DNA of 64,000 nt from Balaenoptera acutorostrata (lineage: Eukaryota > Chordata > Mammalia > Artiodactyla > Balaenopteridae), in NCBI RefSeq assembly GCF_949987535.1, contig NC_080073.1:28268116-28332115 (forward strand), given 5' to 3'. The notes under the pieces are model-generated. The model was not told the DNA's origin. It worked only from the letters and a program-made list of their open reading frames with translations, and searched no databases. This document shows, piece after piece, positions 32,886-44,940 of this stretch. The position numbers and the translations under genes are program-made. Positions within the stretch are counted from its first letter, which is position 1. Every line of letters begins with the position of its first letter.

Positions 32886-34494
32886 AAAACAAAAAGGAGA
32901 GAAAGAAGAGAAGGAGAAAGACTCTCGTTTGGAAAGGTCACCCACTTTGGCGCCTGCTATATATTATATGCACAGCCCCTTCCAACGAACCAGCTACCCA
33001 GCAGGGACCTGCTTCCCTTGGCTTTCTGCTTCCACCAATTACCCATTTAACCATTCTCACTTCAGGCAACCAAGTCAGCTCAACGGGGGCCCCTGGTACG
33101 TCTCCATAAGCAGCCACTCCTTGGCCATGCCAGGCACCCAGCAGGGCGCCATCAATGCCTGCTGCTGCTGAATCACAGTGACAGGAAACCCTGATCGGCT
33201 CCAGAAGGAACTTCTGGGGCCAGGAGGCCATCTGGTACAGCTCCCTTCCCAATCCTGGGCAACCTGACGAAGAACTACTCTTGGCTCAAAGGCTGATGTT
33301 GGACCCAGCCAACAAGCCTTGCGTCTCCCGTCAAGTCTTGCTGTGATCCCAGGGCCCCAGCACTCCTGCGGTCTCTCTTCCCACAAACACAAGTCTCCGC
33401 TAGGATAAAAGAGCAACCAGTTCTAAAGAGGGCAAAACTCTGTACAACTGTAACTTTTACAGACAGGAGCTATGCTCACTTCCCTCTCCTAAATCCCAGC
33501 CAGGTGTTCTAAAATGGGGATGTGCTCCCCCTTTTCCCTTCTGGTCCTCGGCCCCAGTCTCAATCCCACACCTGTGTGGGGAGGGGCAAGCAGAAGCCTT
33601 CCAGGTCCCAACCAACCCCACCTCCCGCTCCTCTATGACATTACAGTTAAGGAAAGCCATCATGGTCAAATGCAAACAGAAGTGTGTGTACCAGGGGCAA
33701 ATTCACGTGCATCAGGAGCAGGAAAAGGGAAGTACAAAGGTTCAGTAGACAGTGTCAAATAACAAAACGATATCCGGTGACAGTAGCTGGAGGCAGTGTC
33801 CCTGAAGAGTGGGCACAGCAAAGTCAGCCCGTTCCTGGATGCAGTGCGAATGGCACTGCGTGAATTACCCACCCACACGTGGAAGCAGGCACAGAGGAGT
33901 TCCCTGCTTCATTTGTAAAACTGTACCCTCAGAGCCTTCACGATATCCTTACGTTGGTCCATATAAGATTGAAGATTATACCTATACACAAACCAGAGCC
34001 CCTCTGACTGGCACAGGAGGCCTGGATCAGCACTGACTTAACTCCGCAGACTTGTCACGGCAAGAGCCTACAGGGTGATAATCAGATGTCAGTGCCTCTT
34101 GAACAACTGCTGAATCTCAGCATTTCCTAGGAGAGTACAGATAAAGCAGACAGAAAATGACCCCAGTACAACACCCCAGACCTTCTGTGCTGCCCCGGCT
34201 ACAGGGCCATCAGAGGAAATACACTTTATCCTTGGGGCAGTGGGCTCGGCTCAGAGGTCTGGCCCCAGGGGCACCATGCGCACACGTAGCAAAGCAGGAA
34301 AGCTCAGTCAATGAGAAGGCAAACAGGCTCTGCCCTGCTCATGGAGTGGAAGTAGCTTGCTGCCACCTGCCCTGTCAGCGTGCGGGGTGCCCTAGTCCAA
34401 AACAGGACGATTATATTACGATCAGATAAGAGGCCATCTGTATCAGGACAGAGGCCCTGCCCCACTTACTCCACCGAAAATAACAGTTGGGGAA
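32886..34494. other. Non-coding DNA of moderate GC, no recognised feature
   Basis: Open frames of 60-113 codons lie on both strands between 32859 and 34429, overlapping each other, without domains, conserved start context or splice consensus that I can defend. No transposon family was recognised. Confidence 0.4.
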
Positions 34495-34735
34495 TAATGC
34501 ACAGTCACTGAGCATGGGGTAGAGACTGCCCAAGTTCGAATCTTGGCTTCACCACCTACTAGACATGTGCTTTGGACTGAGAGCTCTAGCACTCAGTTTT
34601 CTCAGCTAGGAAATGGGAAAAATAATAGTCCTTTCCTCCCGTGACTTTTAGGGAATACAATGAGATGACGGAAGCATGTAGCTGGCTAATTGGTAGCTGC
34701 TATTATCATTACGGTTACTATCACTATTGTCATGG
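34495..34735 (+). repeat. MIR SINE, ancient
   Basis: Near full-length forward MIR: gactgcccaagttcgaatct, ccaagttcgaatcttggctt, caccacctactagacatgtg, tcagttttctcagctaggaa, atgggaaaaataatagtcct, ggtagctgctattatcatta. Confidence 0.85.
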
Positions 34736-35764
34736 TGATTGACACGACAGAGTTGAGAACAGACGCTGAATGAGAGCATTCTAAGTTGCACTGGTTTTGA
34801 CCCCAGAGATACCCTGGCCATATACACGAAGCAACTCCCCAGTTTACCTCTGGACTAAAAAGCACCATCATCCCCACTGATCAGCAGAAATGACCCCTGT
34901 TCTCTGGACATCCAGACACAGCCAAATGCTTGAGCCCGCAGCTCTGGAGGGAACAGAGCTGGAGGGCGATGGTCTCTGAGTGGGTGGACGAGGGAATGAC
35001 TGAACACGCCTGGTTGACAGTGGCATGCTGACACGGACAGCCCTTCCAAGACACGGAAATCTCACAAGAGCCCTTCTGCAGAACCACTGAAATAGCACGG
35101 AGAGGAACACTGGGGAACAATCCGGGAAGAATGAGATACAGACACTACAGGTTACAAGGAGCTGGAGGATCCCGTGGTCCACTCTGCCTCCTTCCGAGTG
35201 TATTTCGAATCTGTCATTTCCTCTCAATTTCCAAAGCACAGATGTTGAAGAGAAAACCTTAAAACGCCTGGCTTATTGAATGCTCCAGGTGACTGGTGAG
35301 GCAGATTTAAAGACGGCAATGGCAGTGAGGAAATTACAGCTGCAAGGTGAAAAATTAAGAGCTGAAACTAATTCAGTTCAGCACGCAAAGCTGAACTTGA
35401 TAGTTTATTAGAGAAAGATCAAGTGACAAGCAAATGACTCTGGTTTCCTAATCCCCCTGAGATTTGTCTTAAGTCTACCAGAATCCCTGAGATGCTCAAT
35501 TTAACTGCTTTGCTTACAGTTAAGCAGCATTAGAAGACCGGGACTCTCCACACCCAGTTATCAGGGGTCCGGGTGCGCACGATCCACTGACCGACCTACC
35601 AAAGACGGACATCTTTAGAGACCAGTATCACAAGACGAAGTCCCTACAGTGCTGTGCGATATTAGAACACTTCTGTCTCCTGGGCTATCGAATGAAATCC
35701 TGGGCAAATAAAGGAGTAACATGATAGAATAGGTCATAATTATGTGGCAGGGAAGAATTCTACC
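34736..35764. other. Non-coding DNA, no recognised feature
   Basis: The minus-strand open frame at 34868-35239 (123 codons) has a cysteine-rich stretch but no domain I recognise, and two other frames overlap it. I treat it as chance. Confidence 0.4.
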
Positions 35765-36010
35765 ACCCTACCTAACATTCACTGATCATTACCAATGACA
35801 GGTGCACAGGGAGGGATTGCTTGGCTTTGTTCTCATAAAAATCTCATGCGGTAAGTAATTTTATTATCCCCAATTTACAACAGGGAAGAACAGGGGATGC
35901 AAAGAAGTTAAATGAATTAACTAAGTGTCTAAAGTTCCAGAACTTAGGAGAGGGTACGATATAGGATTGGGACCCAGAGCTACCTGGCTCTACTGCTATT
36001 TTCCTTAACC
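35765..36010 (-). repeat. MIR SINE, ancient, reverse orientation
   Basis: Shows aacattcactgatcattacc, aaaaatctcatgcggtaagt, ttattatccccaatttacaa, agaagttaaatgaattaact and gggacccagagctacctggc in reverse MIR order. Confidence 0.75.
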
Positions 36011-36584
36011 AACATGAACCTAACCTTGGGCAACGTGTTCAAAGTTGGCACTGATGACTGAGTTCTGCTGAATACATAAGGCACCTCTGAGGTTCATTCC
36101 AGGTAACATTCTTACTGCTGAACTCTCTTCTAGTGAAAGTGAAAAAAAGTTGAATTGCACACTCACTGCACATGCAAAGCTGACCTTTCTTTTACCAGTT
36201 TAAATGATATGTTCAGTATTTAATGATAACCCGGAAAAAAAAAAAAAAGAACTCATCCAAGGCTTGCAAAGAGCAAGCAGGAGCAGAGCCCTCTGCAACC
36301 CAAAGTCATGTTGCTCAAGGTAACATGGGACTCCAGAGCCCCATGATGGAAAGCCAGGATAAACTGCCTTATACAGCAGGTAGGCAGAGAAGATTAAGGG
36401 AACGTGGAGGTATCCTTCACCGATTACAAATTCCTGCCCTGTAGACACCTGTCACTCCAGAGGAGTGCCCTGATGAAGAGCCTGCAACTGCTAGGAATTA
36501 AGTCTATGCTATTAAGACCTGCAACTAAATATACTCTGATTTGGTCCTGAAGTTTAAGCAATAAAATTCCCACTAGATTTTTTC

Positions 36585-36690
36585 CCCTACATATTATTTA
36601 GAAAATGTTCAAACATACAATAAAGTTGCAAGAATTTTATAGTGAACACCTAAATGCCCACCACCTAAAAGCTCTCGTTGACATCACCAA
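36585..36690 (-). repeat. Short ancient L1M fragment, reverse orientation
   Basis: gttcaaacatacaataaagt, tgcaagaattttatagtgaa and cacctaaatgcccaccacct match a common old L1 tail segment related to that at 23.5 kb. Confidence 0.6.
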
Positions 36691-37004
36691 GGCAGGTGCA
36701 CAGGTCAGGCAGGAGAGGGGTGAAGAAAGGTGATTCCACAGCACCAGGTTACTGTCACCTTATTATCAGACACGCCCACCCCGTGTCTGAACCTGAGCAC
36801 CAGCAACCCGAGGAGACTGGCTCCTTTCATCAGGGGCACTTCCTGGGTCTCCACGAGAAATTCCGGGCAACCGCACTGTCTCATCAACCTCGATTCAGAA
36901 AAAGGCAGCAGGTCTTCTACTTCATACCCACAGATTTTACTCACTGCAAAAACTGAAGGGGTGTTTGGGGATCACCTAGTGAAATCTAATCTTTTATTTT
37001 ATAT

Positions 37005-37085
37005 TGAGGCAATTCAGACCCCAAGAGGTTCAATGTCACACCCAGGATCACATATTAGGAAGGAACTTAAAACTTTCCAATAAGC
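37005..37085 (-). repeat. MIR fragment
   Basis: gaggcaattcagaccccaag, aggttcaatgtcacacccag and gatcacatattaggaagg fit the reverse MIR core only. Confidence 0.5.
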
Positions 37086-38249
37086 TACCTTAAGTCTTTG
37101 CAGAAATACTAATTGGGCTGATAGCAGACAGAAACTAAGAAACAGGAAGGAAATACCTTGCAATGGATTTTTTACGAGCAGACCTAGAAAACAAAGTCCA
37201 GGTACGTAAAAGGTAACTGTATTCTGCCACTCTTTAAGTCTGGGAAACACCCACATTATTAACAATAACCCTCTAATATTAACTAGGGTTCCTTGGCCAA
37301 AGTTCAAGGGAGACCATTTTTCTAGGTGACAATATAAAAAATTTTCAATACATTTATTACATGATGATGCAATTTCAAAGTGTAAGAACCCCTTCAGCCT
37401 CTGCTTATGTCCCATCTTAATTCTGCCCCTATAAAATCCTTTCAATCTAATTTCACAACTCATAATGCATGCCTAAACCAGCAGTGCACCCCTACCATCA
37501 GGGTACACGGCAGAATTCGAAATAGCATAATAAAACCCAGCAGCATCGGCATGCACCAACTGCCCTACTACAGCCAAGACCACCGAGGAGCGCCCCAGCC
37601 TCTAGAAGGAACCCCAAGCTGACTGAGTATATGCCAGCACACGTTCTCCTCTCCCATTTCTAATTAACACCAGCCTACGCCTTCCTATAAGGCTTGTGAA
37701 AACTACTGCGACTGATCCGGGCTCACCTAGAGCTGAAAATTACTTTGCCAATAACAGAAAACAATACTTTCCACCTAAACAACAACAAAGACAAGCCTCT
37801 TTGGTGGCCCCTGCGTCATCTTTTATGTAGAGCCTTTCCGCAAAGCTTTGAAGACAAAAGACAGGACTCCATGAACAGCACTATGGCAAGAAAGTCAAAG
37901 GCAGACAGCATCTTCCGCCCTCAACGGTTGCCTCCTACCCTGGTATCTTTAATCAATGTCTTTGCAGGGTTTTGTTTTTGGGCCCCCAGGTTGACAAAAG
38001 CTTCGAGGAGCCATGTCTGTGCCAATTTTTTTGGACGAAATAAAAGCTACTCAGTGGACACTCTGGAGAACGACAATTATAGCATACAACCTGCCTTTGA
38101 CAATTTATGTCACTGAAACGATTGCAACAAAAGCTGGTTTCCTAAAGGACCGTCTTAAAATAACAGTCCATATTTTCTTAAATTGGCAAAGAAAGAAACT
38201 GCTTATTGATTGATATACTCAACGATTTGGATGAGTCACTAGAAAATTG
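37086..38249. other. Non-coding DNA, no recognised feature
   Basis: Open frames at 37014-37463 (minus, 149 codons) and 37745-38116 (plus, 123 codons) lack recognisable domains. No repeat family was recognised. Confidence 0.4.
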
Positions 38250-38735
38250 GACTGAGTGGAAAAAGCCAATCCAAAAAGGTGACTTACTGTATGATTCCAT
38301 TCATATAATATTTTGAAAGCACACAATTTTAGAAATGGCAGATAGATTAGAGGTTGCCAGGGTCAGGGATTGGAGGCTAGGAGGAAGGTGGGTGTGGGTA
38401 TAAAAAGGCAACACAGGGGACCCTTGTGGGGTTGGACCTATTGACTGTGGTAGTGGATATATGAACCTATGCAGGTGATAAAAATTATATAGAACTTAAT
38501 ATGCCCATGTGTCAGTGTGCACACATTTGCGAGTGTGTACACAAACACACAAACAAGTACAAAAAACTGGAAATCTGAGTGTGATGGGTGGATTGTATCA
38601 GTGTCAAGGTCCTGGTTGTGATAGTATACCTAAATTCTGCAAAATGTCACTAATGGAAGAAACTAGGAAAAGTATACAACTACATGTGAAGCATCAGTTA
38701 CCTCAAAATTTTAATTTTAAAAAATGAGCTATACC
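38250..38735 (+). repeat. Ancient L1M 3' end
   Basis: Shows actgtatgattccattcata, tagattagaggttgccaggg, gattggaggctaggaggaag, aactggaaatctgagtgtga, gtgggattg-like stretches and gaagcatcagttacctcaaa before a TTTTAATTTTAAAA end, typical of L1MA/L1MB 3'UTRs. A (CA)-rich patch lies at 38535-38555. Confidence 0.75.
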
Positions 38736-39531
38736 TCTATGCCTTAGGGGAAAAAGCCATTTTATCCCCCTAATGGCAAGGAAGGAATTATTTAAGAGTC
38801 TATGACAGCAGAGGAAAACAAGAGCAATTGTCAACAAGATGAAATATAATGATTGGGGGACATACTAAAATTTAAGAGAAGGATTTCCTTCTCAGTCCTG
38901 CAATCATATCAGCTATTTCAATTTCACATCCTACCTTGAGGCAGAACTTTTCACTCTGAAATGTATGTAAAATGTTTCCTCCTGTGTATCTCAATGTCTT
39001 TAGTAGCATGACAAAGCAATCATTCATGATTTTATGGATTGATGTACAAACTGGAATCCCTCAGTGTTTTTCCAGATTTTATTAAATTTTAAAAGGAAAT
39101 GATGATTTAACAAATAATGTGTTCTACTGCTCAAAACTGAGGACACAAGAGAAGAAGAGCTGGTGCTAGGTTAAGGTCATTAGTTCTTACAACTATTCAA
39201 CACACTTGTCATTCACCAGCCTTTCCATTCTTAAATTCTCTTGCTTATTTCAAAGAAAAAATATCAAGAGTCTTGACCAGTTCAGTAGTTGACAAACCAA
39301 ACTCCTAGCAGCTGTAACTATGGATTCCCCCAGCGGCCTCAAGCAAGAAGTTCTCCTTTTATCAGTTGTATACAGGTCTCCCATATGATTTTGCTTGAAC
39401 AAAGTTTTCCATACCTAAAAGGAGGAGAAAAAGGGGGACAGAGGTATGGGAAGAAGTAAGACTTTATTTCGTGTTGACTCTTGATTTTTCCTTGCTGTGA
39501 CATTCCATGATTTGAGATAAAGGGTAAATTA

Positions 39532-41233
39532 AAACCAGACCTCGTTTGGGCTCCCGGACTTCAGACTATACTACAAAGTTACAGTAATCCAGACAGTATG
39601 GTACTGGCACAAAAACAGAAACATAGATCAATGGAACAGGATAGAAAGCCCAGAGATAAACCCACGCACATATGGTCACCTTATTTTTGATAAAGAAGAC
39701 AAGAGTATACAATGGAGAAAAGACAGTCTCTTCAATAAGTGGTGCTGGGAAAACTGGACAGCTACATGTAAAAGAATGAAATTAGAACACTCCCTAACAC
39801 CATACACAAAAATAAACTCAAAAGGGATTAAAGACCTAAATGTAAGGCCAGACACTATCAAACTCTTAGAGGAAAACATACGCAGAACACTCTATGACAT
39901 AAATCACAGCAAGATCCTTTTTGACCCACCTCCTAAAGAAATGGAAATAAAAACAAAAATAAACAAATGGGACCTAATGAAACTTAAAAGCTTTTGCACA
40001 GCAAAGGGAACAATAAACAAGAGGAAAAGACAACCCTCAAAATGGGAGAAAATAGCTGCAAACGAAGCAACTGACAAAGGATTCATCTCCCAAATATACA
40101 AGCAGCTCAATATCAAAAAAACAAACAACCCAATCCAGAAATGGGCAGAAGTCCTAAATAGACATTTCTCCAAAGAAGATATACAGATTGCCAACAAACA
40201 CATGAAAGGATGCTCAACATCACTAATCATTAGAGAAATGCAAATCAAAACTACAATGAGGTATCACCTCACACCAGTCAAAATGGCCATCACCAAAAAA
40301 TCTACAAACAATAAATGCTGGAGAGGGTGTGGAGAAAAGGGAACCCTCTTGCACTGTTGGCGGGAATGTAAATTGATACAGCCACTATGGTGAACAGTAT
40401 GGAGGTTCCTTAAAAAACTAAAAGTAGAACTACCATACGACCCAGCAATCCCACTACTGGGCATATACCCTGAGAAAGCCATAATTCAGAAAGAGTCATG
40501 TACCACATTGTTCACTGCAGCTCTATTTATAGTAGCTAGGACATGGAAGCAACCTAAGTGTCCATCGACAGATGAATGGCTAAAGAAGATGTGGCACATA
40601 TATACAATGGAATATTACTCAGCCATAAAAAGAAATGAAATTGAGTTATTTGTAGTGAGGTGGATGGACCTAGAGTCTGTCATACAGAGTGAAGTAAGTC
40701 AGAAAGAAAAAAATACCATATGCTAACACATATACATGGAATCTAAAAAAAAATATATGGTTCTGAAGAACCTATGGGCAGGACAGGAATAAAGACGCAG
40801 ACGTAGAGAATGGACTTGAGGACACAGGGAGGGGGAAAGGTAAGCTGGAACGAAGTGAGAGAGTGGCATGGACATATATACACTGCCAGTTGTAAAATAG
40901 ATAGCTAGTGGGAAGCAGCTGCATAGCACAGGGAGATCAGCTCGGTGCTTTGTGACCACCTAGAGGGGTGGGATAGGGAGGGTGGGAGGGAGAGGCAAGA
41001 GGGAGGAGATATGGGGATATATGTATAGGTATAGCTGCTTCACTTTGTTATAAAGCAGAAACTAACACACCATTGGTAAAGCAATATACTCCAATAAAGA
41101 TGTTTAAAAAAAAAAAGTTAGAAAACTAACCATTGAATAAATGCAGAAGAAAACTGAAATAAGGAAATAAAAAGTCAATAAAGTAAAAACAAATCATTTA
41201 AAAAAATAAATAAATAAAATCAGACCTGGTTTG
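39532..41233 (+). mobile_element. 5'-truncated L1 with TSDs and extended 3' end
   Basis: The direct repeats aaaccagacctcgtttg (39532-39548) and aaatcagacctggtttg (41217-41233) differ at two sites. The body starts at 39549 in ORF2, about residue 870. The frame is open from 39551 for 280 codons, stops at TGA 40391-40393, and then stays open in the same frame to the TAA at 40726. The zinc-knuckle region near 40316-40371 is present. The 3'UTR (to about 41100, with AATAAA at 41093-41098) is of the common long type shared with the 1.5-kb copy. About 100 bp more, ending in a second A-rich run, precede the 3' TSD. The target was a MIR. Frame integrity and near identity to the other copies make it fairly young, though older than the 8.6-kb copy by its worn TSD. 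Confidence 0.92.
41118..41216 (+). mobile_element. Segment between L1 A-tail and second A-tail
   Basis: After the L1 A-run at 41105-41116 come about 80 bp of AT-rich non-L1 sequence with several AATAAA words, then an AAATAAATAAAT tail that touches the 3' TSD. This is the layout of a short 3' transduction. A decayed, long A-rich tail could look the same. Confidence 0.5.
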
Positions 41234-41395
41234 AATCTCAGCTCTGTGATTCAGTTAACAGTGCAACATGAGCTACTTAATAATCCTCCTTGGGACTCCT
41301 ACAAAATTATTATATGGATTACAGTGAGAAAATACTCCCTAAGGTCTTAATGCCTGACACATAGTAGGTACATAATAAATGATCAAAAGTATTCT
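41222..41395 (+). repeat. MIR SINE split by the L1 insertion
   Basis: cagacctggtttgaatctca, gctctgtgattcagttaaca, ttattatatggattacagtg and ctgacacatagtaggtacat follow forward MIR. Its first bases are repeated before 39549 as the L1 target duplication. Confidence 0.8.
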
Positions 41396-41435
41396 GAGGA
41401 TGAAGAATCCAAGCATCTTTAAATATTTTAAAACA

Positions 41436-41553
41436 TTAATGTTGGGAATTCCCTGGCAGTCCAGTGGTTAGGACTCAACAGTTTCACTGCTGGGGGCCCA
41501 GGTTCAATCCCTGGTTGGGGGACTAAGATTCCGCAAGCCGCACGGTTAATGTT
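41436..41553 (+). mobile_element. Short CHR-type SINE
   Basis: The head gggaattccctggcagtcca, an A-box-like tggcagtccagtgg and a good B box (ggttcaatccc) identify the tRNA-derived family. The flanking repeat is only ttaatgtt (41436-41443 and 41546-41553) and no A-tail is left, so the 3' part is missing or was lost. Confidence 0.85.
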
Positions 41554-42696
41554 AAAATGTATTTTAAATGGAATTAGTTTGAAAAAGAAGGCTATCGCTC
41601 TTTTTGAGAATCTCCACTAGATTTACCTTTATTCCACTTCAAGTTTTAAAAAACCAACCCCTAAGCAAGTCATATAGGCACAACCATAAAAATCTCAATA
41701 CTCATTCAGGAAATTTTTTGTCTTTACCTTCTAATTTTTTCATCACGACCTGCATATGCAAAACACTGGAAGTGATGTTTACCAAAACAGGAAAAGAAAA
41801 GGACAGTCCTTATTCTTAAATTTATTAGTGGACAGTTCATTAAAAGGAGTTTGTAATGAACTAGTCTACCGTGCAAGATATAGGCACCAAGGTTATTATC
41901 TTTAAAATTCAATTTATAGTCTGATCCAATTACACATGAAGGCATCATAATTAGAAGTTTAGGATATTTTACGAGTACAGTAGAAGCACTGGTCTGCCAC
42001 AATCTCAGCCCCCCACAGCTGGCATCTGGTGACGACGTTTCAACAGAAGCCACATATAATACTAGTGAGCTTCTTAACTAAAGTACTAATAGTGAGGAAA
42101 AATTCATTTACCTGCTCCAAAAATTACACATGGAACACCTAATATCCTAGAAAAGGCAAAAAATGTCTTCTTCTGTACTGTATTGAAAAAATAATTGACA
42201 TTTCAATGTTAATTTGGTTTATTCCCATGATGATATAGTCTTTTTATTATAAACACTATATTATTATAGGTTGTTATTTTCCACTAAGTGGCAAATTTGT
42301 ATTCGTTTTTAAGAATAAAATTCTAACAGTAGAAGCACTGTTAAAGTAGAATATCCTTTTAAAAGAAATAAGATAAAAGGAGTTGGCGATATTGCTAATA
42401 AAAATGGGTTGAAATACATTTACTCATAAAACTATCTTCTCCATCCACTTTCTGAAGCAGCTTTTGGTAGTAGTGTGCCACCTATTGTTACAAAATGAGC
42501 TTCTATACTTGAGGTTTTCCTATTCAGTACTGCAAGGAAGCAAAGCATCCTACTGTCTTTTTCAAGATAATGAGTGTTTATTTTCCTTCATGCTTTCCTG
42601 TCACTTCCAACACCTGAAATACAAATGGGCTACAGAGAAAATAACCTTTTAAAAAATGTATTACAACCAATTTAAAGCATGCATCAGTTTAACCCA

Positions 42697-42905
42697 GTGG
42701 ATATCTTACAGGGGTGATTTTTGCCACTGAGGTATCTGGCAGTGTCTGGAGGAATTCACAAGCGTCAAGACTGAGGTGCGGGGATACTGGCTTCTAGTGG
42801 GTAGAGGCCAGGGATGTTGCTTGGCATCCTACCGTGCACAGAATACCCCCTCTCACAAGGAAGAATTATCCAGTCCCAATATCCATAGCGCTGAGGCTGA
42901 GACGG
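42697..42905 (+). repeat. MER20 DNA transposon (hAT-Charlie)
   Basis: cagtggatatcttacagggg, ctggcagtgtctggaggaat, ggcttctagtgggtagaggc, cagggatgttgcttggcatc and agcgctgaggctgagacgg match MER20 over its length, more diverged than the 18.6-kb copy. Confidence 0.85.
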
Positions 42906-43459
42906 CTGGATTTAACTAAAACCAGTGTCATTTCTTCCAAAGGCAAAAGAAAGCCATATTTGATTGCAGAAAAAAATAAAGAAGTTGGATTCACAAACCC
43001 AACATTCAACAGCAATGTGTTAATTAAAAGTGGATAAAATATTAGGAACTTCAGTACTCTTCCCAAGATTAGAATAAAGACACCAGTAACAGCCCCCGTG
43101 AGCAACTTATAATTCAACAACTTAAAAAAATTAAATCAAATGTTGGCCAACTAGTCCAAAAGCCATATAATGCATAAGACCTCAACTTGACTTTGTGATT
43201 GGTCCCCCAAGCTGACTCTTGCAACCCTTGAAGTACAATAATTCTCTGGCCATACCCAAGAATCATCACTGTCAGTGTGGCGTGCTGGGGCACAGGCAGT
43301 AAATGGCACGTGTACCACACTTGGTCATCTCCCCTCTCCCATTCATGACAGACATCATTAATGAATCAAAGTCTTAGAATCTTTCTCATGTGGTGCTCCA
43401 GTCCATGGAACTGGAATGGAAGATGTTGTCTACCTGGCATCCATGATGAGATACGATTT

Positions 43460-43560
43460 CAGGAGGGATGGGTTCAAATCTTGCCTTGACCACTGGTGAG
43501 CTGTATGAACTTAAGAAAGTCACTTAACCACTCTGGGTCTACTTCCTTCAGTTATACAAC
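43460..43560 (+). repeat. MIR fragment
   Basis: gggttcaaatcttgccttga, ccactggtgagctgtatgaa and gtcacttaaccactctgggt are the forward MIR core. The following SINE inserted just after it. Confidence 0.75.
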
Positions 43561-43567
43561 ACACCTT

Positions 43568-43878
43568 AGGGATCTTTTTTTTTTTTTTTTAATTTATTTT
43601 ATTTATGGCTGTGTTGGGTCTTCGTTGCTGTGCGAGGGCTTTCTCCAGTTGTGGCAAGCAGGGGCCACTCTTCATCGCGGTGCGCGGGCCTCTCGCTATC
43701 GCGGCCTCTCTTGTTGCGGAGCACAGGCTCCAGACGCGCAGGCTCAGCAATTGTGGCTCACGGGCCCAGCCGCTCCGCGGCATGTGGGATCTTCCCAGAC
43801 CAGGGCTCGAACCCGTGTCCCCTGCATTGGCAGGCGGATTCTCAACCACTGCGCCACCAGGAAAGCCCAGGGATCTTT
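43568..43878 (-). mobile_element. CHR SINE, ~290 bp, reverse orientation, with TSDs
   Basis: Direct repeats agggatcttt stand at 43568-43577 and 43869-43878. The body carries the same tRNA-like A box and B box and the same CpG-rich family-specific middle as the copy at 25.5 kb, with a T run of 18 bases as the reversed A-tail. Open frames across it (86-160 codons) reflect SINE composition, not genes. Confidence 0.96.
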
Positions 43879-44309
43879 AAAGGGTCTTTTAATTCTAACT
43901 CTAAACAAGATGTTACAATATAGCATTTCTGGAGTAATGAGGTATTTGTACTTCAACTGCAGAACTGCTACATACTAAATGACTGAGGCTATGCGAACAG
44001 AGTGAAGAAGAAAGATTAGACACATATAGGAATAGGAGAGTAGGATGGGAATTGACCAAAAAAAGAAATGGCCAACAGAAGAAGGGCACTTATCTTTAAA
44101 AGTAAAGGAACAGCATGCAATAGTGGAGAAAATGCACTGGAATTAGATTCTTAAAAGACCTCACTTTGAGTAACCACGTCGTAGAGCAGTCATGTGTCTG
44201 TGACTTAAGATAAACGATTTCACCTCTCTCTGACGTTCCGTGTCCTAATACACAAAAAGGGCTAGTTCTATCTGCCCAGCCCTGATCACAAGACTTTCTC
44301 TAGATTAAT

Positions 44310-44940
44310 TACTGAATCTTCAAATGGCCATCAAGAGCAACATGATGGAGTACTTTATGGATTATCCACACTACGAAATATTACAGAGCTGCAAAGTGAA
44401 TAAGTTAAAGCTGTGTGCACCAAACTGGAGTGATATTCATAAAATACGTTTTAAAATAGCTAGTTGCAGAGGAATGTGTATACTACAATCCCATATTCAT
44501 AAGGAATGAGAAATGAATCAAAGATATGTGAATATGTACATGTACAAGCCATAAGAAAAAAGTGTGAGGGATACATCCCAAAATGTTTAGCATTGAGGTT
44601 GGAGCGGTAAAACAGGAGTGATAAGGAAAAAAATAAAAACTGTGGGTTAGACTGTGGACCTCACTTGTAATACCATCAACAATTTTTGGTCTTGGAAAGT
44701 AAATTAGAGGTTGCCAGGAGCCGGGGTGGGGGGAAAGGGGGAGGGAGTGGAAAGTGACTGCTTAATTGGCCTGGAGTTTCCCTCTGGGGTGATGAAAAGG
44801 TTCTGGAACTAGGTAATGGGGCTGGCTGCATCACACTGCGAATAAACTAAGCGCCCCTGAATTGCACAATTTTAAGTGGTGAAAATGGTAAATCTTACGT
44901 TATATGTATTTTACAATTTAAAAATTCGTGATCTTAATGT
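44310..44940 (+). repeat. Ancient L1M fragment, ORF2 end and 3'UTR
   Basis: The first part resembles the ORF2 C-terminus (atggagtactttatggatta, ctgcaaagtgaataagtt-like). The second is clear L1M 3'UTR: gaggttgccaggagccgggg, ggggtgatgaaaaggttctg, gcacaattttaagtggtgaa, aatggtaaatcttacg. Confidence 0.7.

Noticed and set aside
32859..33675. Candidate exons in the 33-kb GC-richer block
   Set aside because: Several frames overlap, none with a domain or with matching splice sites I could defend.
41436..41553. A longer TSD for the short SINE
   Set aside because: Only eight bases match and there is no A-tail, so the repeat may be chance; the SINE call rests on its body.
43496..43978. 160-codon plus-strand frame and two others overlapping it
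   Set aside because: They run through the CHR SINE at 43.6 kb, and the same peptide words appear in the SINE at 25.5 kb. They are repeat-derived.
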